DNA from: Sphingobacterium sp.
GTDB taxonomy: Bacteria; Bacteroidota; Bacteroidia; SpSt-205
Length of the DNA stretch: 16,036 nt
Reading direction: 5' to 3'
Assembly (NCBI GenBank): GCA_028276345.1
Contig: JAPYWM010000011.1
Coordinates: 1-16,036, forward strand
A program made the position numbers and the translations under genes. Shown here piece by piece: positions 12,274-16,036 of this stretch. Numbering within the stretch: position 1 is the stretch's first letter; the number at the start of each line of letters is the position of its first letter. The notes below the pieces were generated by a model. The model worked only from the letters and a program-made list of their open reading frames with translations. It was not told where the DNA came from and ran no database searches.

Positions 12274-14490
12274 ATGGAAAAAACCTGGGAGGTCGCCTTC
12301 TCAGAGGACGAAAAGCGCCTGATCCTTCGCGAATACCGCCGTCTCCTGCGCTCCTGTGGCCTCGATCCCAAAACTGAACGCCCCCTCGTCCGAAAAGCTT
12401 TCCGCTTCGCCCTCCAACAGCACCAGGGCGCCCGCCGAAAAAGTGGCGAACCCTACATCCTCCACCCACTCGCTGTTGCCCAGATTCTCGTCAAAGAAAT
12501 CGGCCTACGCGACCCCCATGCCATCGCTGCCGCACTCCTCCACGATGTAGTAGAAGACACCAGCATTGAAATAGAGGTCATAGAAACGCAATTCGGCTCT
12601 ACCGTCGCCCGCCTCGTGGAGGGCCTCACCAAAATCTCCCGCGTAGAAAGCCCCCTTGACTCCTCTCAGGCTGAAACCTTCCGAAAAATCCTCCTCACCA
12701 TGGCCGACGACATCCGCGTCGCCCTCATCAAACTCGCCGACCGCCTCCACAACCTCCGTACCCTCTCCAGCCTCCGCCCAGAAAAACAGGCCAAAATCCT
12801 CGCAGAAACCGAATTCCTCTACGTCCCTATCGCACACCGCCTCGGCCTCTACAACATCCGCACCGAAATAGAAGACCTCATCCTCCTCCACCGCGACCCC
12901 GCTGCCTACGAAGCTATCAAACAAAAACTCCAAGAAACCGCAAAAGAACGTACCGCCTACATCAACCGCTTCATCACACCTATTGAGGAAAAGCTCAAAA
13001 AAGAGCTCGGGATTCCCTATAAGATAGAAAGTCGAATCAAAGCTATTAGCTCCATCTACCAAAAAATGCAGCGCCAGGGTGTCCCCTTTGAGGAGATCTA
13101 CGACATTTTCGCAGTGCGCATCATCATTGACTCCCCGCCGGAGACCGAAAAAGCCGACTGCTGGCGGGTCTACTCAATCATCACCCAGCTCTACCGCCCC
13201 AACCACAACCGTCTGAGAGACTGGCTCAGCCAGCCCAAAGCTACCGGTTACGAAGCCCTTCACATCACCGTTATGGGCCCCGAAGGCAAATGGGTAGAGG
13301 TCCAAATCCGTTCCCGCCGCATGCATGAAGCCGCCGAGTACGGCCTCGTCGCGCACTGGCGCTACAAAGAATCCCAAAAAAACGGCCAGCCCTCCCCTTA
13401 TGACGAAGCGCTGGAGCGATGGCTTGCCCGCATCCGCAGCCTCCTGCAAAACCCCGACCTCCCAAACATCGACCTCATTAGCGAGCTCCGCCCCGAAATC
13501 GCCCAGGATGAAGTCTACGTCTTCACGCCCAAAGGCGAACTTAAAGTCCTCCCCCACGGCGCTACCGCGCTGGATTTCGCTTACGAAATCCACTCTGAAA
13601 TCGGGAGACATGCTATCGCCGCCAAAGTCAATGGCAAACCCGTCCTCCTTAGCTACGAGCTCCAAAATGCCGACCAGGTAGAAATCATCACCAGTGAGCG
13701 CGCCCAACCCACCGAAGACCAACTCAAAATCGTCAAAACCGCCCGCGCTCGCCAAAAAATCCGCGAATACCTCAAACAGCAACGCAAAGAAGCCATAGAA
13801 CGCGGCCGCGCCATCTTTGAGTGGCGCTTGCGCCACCTGGGCATTCGCCCCGACGACGCCATCATCCGAGAACTCCTATGGTACCTCAAACTGCCCTCCC
13901 TGGAAGAACTTCACTACCGCCTCGGCACCCATCAGATAGACCTCCCCAGAATCCAAGAATTCATCCGCCTCAAACGTCTCTCCCACGGCACCTCTTCCAT
14001 CGTAGACCAACTGCGCGAAAAGCTCGGCATCCTCAGCGGCGCCACCGAAATCGGCCATAACGACGAACCCTACAACTACGCCACCTGCTGCTATCCCATC
14101 CCCTTTGATGCCGTCATGGGCTACCTCTCCGCCGACGGCCTTATCATCCACCGCACCATCTGCCCGCACCTCCAAAAACTCCTCTCCCTCGACAGCTCAA
14201 AGGTCCGCCCGCTCCGCTGGACCCCAACCCCCACCAAACAATTCCTCACCGCCCTCCGCCTCGAAGGCGAAGACCGCCCAGGCATGCTCCTCGATATCGT
14301 CAAAGTCATCTCCGTCCAAAAACGAAAAAACATCCGCTCCATCCGCATCGAAGGCCACGGAACCTATTTCCAAGGCATCGTCGAACTCTGGGTCTACACC
14401 GAGCACGACCTCGTCAGCCTCATCCAAGAGCTGGAAAAAGTCCGCGGCCTGCTCAAAATCGAACGCCAACTCTCCCCAGCAATTGTCTAA
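12274..14490 (+). CDS. rel: Bifunctional (p)ppGpp synthetase/hydrolase (Rel/SpoT, RSH)
   Basis: This long RSH enzyme (738 residues) makes and breaks the alarmone (p)ppGpp in the stringent response. All domains are present in order. HD hydrolase: R55, H64, HDVVED (90-95), LADRLHN with D156 and N160, so hydrolysis should work. Synthetase: SRIKAISSIYQKM (253-265), YDIFAVRI (276-283), GYEALH (325-330) and EVQIRS (342-347) with the catalytic Glu. TGS: VYVFTPKGELKVLPHGATALDFAY (about 414-437). Then a helical region, the Cys-rich/RIS domain with CCYPIPFD (605-612) and HRTICPHL (626-633), and ACT (about 655-735). GYEALH and EVQIRS replace the more usual GYQSLH and EVQIRT, mild changes. Bacteroidota often have one such bifunctional enzyme. 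The ATG is chosen because the promoter element ends 5 bases before it, which excludes a GTG start 45 bases upstream. The next gene's promoter overlaps its stop codon. Confidence 0.96.
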   Translation: MEKTWEVAFSEDEKRLILREYRRLLRSCGLDPKTERPLVRKAFRFALQQHQGARRKSGEPYILHPLAVAQILVKEIGLRDPHAIAAALLHDVVEDTSIEIEVIETQFGSTVARLVEGLTKISRVESPLDSSQAETFRKILLTMADDIRVALIKLADRLHNLRTLSSLRPEKQAKILAETEFLYVPIAHRLGLYNIRTEIEDLILLHRDPAAYEAIKQKLQETAKERTAYINRFITPIEEKLKKELGIPYKIESRIKAISSIYQKMQRQGVPFEEIYDIFAVRIIIDSPPETEKADCWRVYSIITQLYRPNHNRLRDWLSQPKATGYEALHITVMGPEGKWVEVQIRSRRMHEAAEYGLVAHWRYKESQKNGQPSPYDEALERWLARIRSLLQNPDLPNIDLISELRPEIAQDEVYVFTPKGELKVLPHGATALDFAYEIHSEIGRHAIAAKVNGKPVLLSYELQNADQVEIITSERAQPTEDQLKIVKTARARQKIREYLKQQRKEAIERGRAIFEWRLRHLGIRPDDAIIRELLWYLKLPSLEELHYRLGTHQIDLPRIQEFIRLKRLSHGTSSIVDQLREKLGILSGATEIGHNDEPYNYATCCYPIPFDAVMGYLSADGLIIHRTICPHLQKLLSLDSSKVRPLRWTPTPTKQFLTALRLEGEDRPGMLLDIVKVISVQKRKNIRSIRIEGHGTYFQGIVELWVYTEHDLVSLIQELEKVRGLLKIERQLSPAIV

Positions 14491-14496
14491 ACTTTG
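14488..14496 (+). promoter_or_regulatory. Variant -7 element (TA-nnn-TTTG) of the ABC gene
   Basis: TAAACTTTG contains the rel stop codon TAA. It has the two halves of the -7 consensus with one extra base between them and ends 5 bases before the GTG at 14502, the same spacing as for pepA and rel. Because of the extra base it is less certain than the others. Confidence 0.4.
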
Positions 14497-14501
14497 CACC
14501 T

Positions 14502-16036
14502 GTGCAGGCTATTCTCCTTGACGGCCTTCTGCGCATCCTCGCTTATCTCACCCTCCAGGGTAGCTTCACCAGCCGGGAGCAGACCATCCTCAAAGAACTC
14601 CTCCAACAGCTCGGCACAGACCCCGACGAAGCCCTCCAACGCATCCAGCATTACCTCCGCCAGGGCCCTACCCTCGAGCCCACCCTCCTCATCCGCAACC
14701 TCGCTCAGCAACTCACCCTGCCCGAACGCTTCCTCTTCTACGCCTACCTCATCCAGCTCGCCCACGGCGATCGCGATCTGACCCCCACCGAAGAAAAACT
14801 CCTCGAGGAAATCGCTAACGCCTTTGACATCTCTCTCAAAGAACGTATCCTTATTCACGACTACGCCACCTCTCAATCCCCCCGCCAAATACAATCGCCT
14901 AACCTTCTGATCGTGGGCTCCAAAGAACCCCAGCCTCCCACGCATTTTATCTCCGTCCCCCATCTCCCAGGCTACGTCGCCTTCCTCTACTTAGAAAGTG
15001 CAAACCTCATTCTCATGCGCCTCATCGGCCGCGACATAGAGGCCCACCTCAACGGCCAATGGATCCGCGGCGATGTCATCCGAACCTTCCCCGAAGGTGC
15101 CCTCCTGCGCCTGAACTACGGCTACACTCTCACTTACAAAGAAGTCCTGGATCAGTTTCGCCCGCCACCGCCCCAAGAGCGTCTCCTCTGGGAAGTCCAA
15201 AAACTCTCCTATCGCTTCAAAAATGGCAAGACCGCCATCCATCCTCTCTCCTTTGAAGTGTGGCAAGGGCGCCTCGTCGGTATTATGGGCCCAAGCGGCG
15301 CCGGCAAAAGCACCCTCATCCGTCTGTTAAGTGGCCAGCTCCAGCCCACCACCGGCAAAGTCTACCTCAACGGCATCAACATCCATCGACAGCCCCGCGC
15401 CATCCGCGGCCTAATTGGGTATGTGCCCCAAGATGATCTTCTGATAGAAGAGCTTACCGTCTGGGAAAATGTCTTTTACGCAGCCCGCCTCTCCTACGCC
15501 TCCAATAACGCCGCCGCCGACGCCACCGAAAAAGTCCTCAAAAACCTCGGCCTGTGGTCCATCAAAGACCTCACCGTCGGCAGCCCACTCAATCCTACTA
15601 TCAGCGGCGGCCAACGCAAACGCCTCAACATCGCGCTCGAACTTGTCCGCCAACCCCTCGTCCTCTTCGTGGATGAACCCACCTCCGGCCTCTCCTCCTC
15701 CGACGCCCTCCAGGTCGTAGAAACCCTCCAAACCCTCGCCAGAGAAGGCCGCATCGTCTTTTTCACCTTACACCAGCCCTCCTCCGACATCTACAAAAAA
15801 CTCGACCACCTCCTCTTCCTGGACGAAGGCGGCTATCCCATCTTCTGGGGTTCTCCGCTTGCCGCGCTTCAGCACTTCCGCCATGCCGCTGGTTTTGCCG
15901 ACAGCGAAAGTGTAGAATGCCCTTCTTGCCGCCGTGTAGAACCCGAATCCCTCTTTGACATCATCCAGCAGCGCCTCCTGGACGAAAAGGGCCAGCCTAC
16001 GGAAAAACGCCGTACGCCCCCAGAAAGATGGTATCA
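14502..16036 (+). CDS. ABCG-type ABC transporter protein with N-terminal TerB-like region, 3' end beyond window
   Basis: An open frame from GTG 14502 runs off the right edge with 511 codons visible. Residues 1 to about 115 are helical with acidic stretches (SREQTILKELL, LTPTEEKLLEEIANAF), resembling TerB-like domains. Residues about 140-230 form a beta-rich linker. The ATPase domain starts near 235: Walker A GPSGAGKST (263-271), Q-loop GYVPQDD, signature ISGGQRKRLNIALEL (367-381), Walker B LVLFVDEPTSGL (D391, E392) and H-loop H424. ISGGQRKR is characteristic of the ABCG/White class. Near the visible end are a CPSC pair and PESLFDII, which I associate with long Bacteroidota ABC proteins of about 1000 residues that continue into an ABC2-type membrane domain. 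All ATPase motifs are intact. The substrate is unknown. The GTG start is supported by a near-consensus promoter element overlapping the rel stop codon. Confidence 0.88.
   Translation, partial: MQAILLDGLLRILAYLTLQGSFTSREQTILKELLQQLGTDPDEALQRIQHYLRQGPTLEPTLLIRNLAQQLTLPERFLFYAYLIQLAHGDRDLTPTEEKLLEEIANAFDISLKERILIHDYATSQSPRQIQSPNLLIVGSKEPQPPTHFISVPHLPGYVAFLYLESANLILMRLIGRDIEAHLNGQWIRGDVIRTFPEGALLRLNYGYTLTYKEVLDQFRPPPPQERLLWEVQKLSYRFKNGKTAIHPLSFEVWQGRLVGIMGPSGAGKSTLIRLLSGQLQPTTGKVYLNGINIHRQPRAIRGLIGYVPQDDLLIEELTVWENVFYAARLSYASNNAAADATEKVLKNLGLWSIKDLTVGSPLNPTISGGQRKRLNIALELVRQPLVLFVDEPTSGLSSSDALQVVETLQTLAREGRIVFFTLHQPSSDIYKKLDHLLFLDEGGYPIFWGSPLAALQHFRHAAGFADSESVECPSCRRVEPESLFDIIQQRLLDEKGQPTEKRRTPPERWY

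Noticed and set aside
12505..14499. Several long open frames on the minus strand opposite rel (such as 12505-13062, 13174-13836, 13876-14175 and 14197-14499)
   Set aside because: They mirror a complete, domain-perfect RSH gene. The strong C-ending codon choice there leaves the opposite strand free of stops. Their products are repetitive Gly/Glu/Val/Phe-rich and match nothing.
14487..15790. Minus-strand open frames opposite the ABC gene
   Set aside because: The plus strand carries intact Walker A, signature and Walker B motifs in one uninterrupted frame. The minus frames are compositional shadows.

Overview
The window looks like a Bacteroidota chromosome of fairly high GC. Three things suggest this: zinc-free type B ribosomal protein L31, no Shine-Dalgarno sequences before the starts I checked, and the Bacteroidota -7 promoter element TAnnTTTG in front of nearly every transcription unit. 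The ABC protein at the right edge also has a domain order I associate with that phylum. No mobile element, CRISPR array, rRNA or tRNA is visible. I cannot name the species.

Layout. (1) 1-1817, plus strand: the 3' part of a UbiA-family prenyltransferase gene cut by the left edge, then a tandem universal stress protein. (2) 1818-2240: a 423-base non-coding stretch between convergent genes, holding a terminator for L31 and possible debris of a small membrane-protein gene. (3) 2241-8011, all minus strand: a cell-surface polysaccharide block. Read 5' to 3' it runs: Wzx-type flippase, peroxiredoxin-like protein, an unrecognised 55-residue basic protein, Gfo/Idh/MocA sugar dehydrogenase, lipoprotein, polyprenyl glycosylphosphotransferase, then L31. 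From the basic protein to the transferase the genes abut or overlap (one overlap is 89 bases), so they are probably one operon. (4) 8124-8594, plus strand: the N-terminal half of a family 2 glycosyltransferase, apparently truncated, divergent from the flippase. (5) 8713-12057, plus strand: leucyl aminopeptidase, PdxA (vitamin B6 synthesis) and an unrecognised protein, all overlapping. (6) 12274 to the right edge, plus strand: a full-length bifunctional Rel/SpoT (p)ppGpp enzyme, then an ABCG-type transporter protein that runs off the window.

How the parts work together. The transferase would load the first sugar phosphate on the lipid carrier, the dehydrogenase could make a modified sugar nucleotide, the glycosyltransferase would extend the chain and the flippase would export it. 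The lipoprotein's role is unknown. The other genes are housekeeping or stress functions.

The most notable signal is promoter layout. Seven starts have a perfect TAnnTTTG ending only 4-7 bases before the start codon. An eighth start has it 24 bases away, and a ninth has a one-base-longer version 5 bases away. If this is the -7 element, most of these mRNAs begin at or within a few bases of the start codon, that is, they are leaderless or nearly so. The same signal corrects several start codons. I see no convincing new defence or mobile system here.
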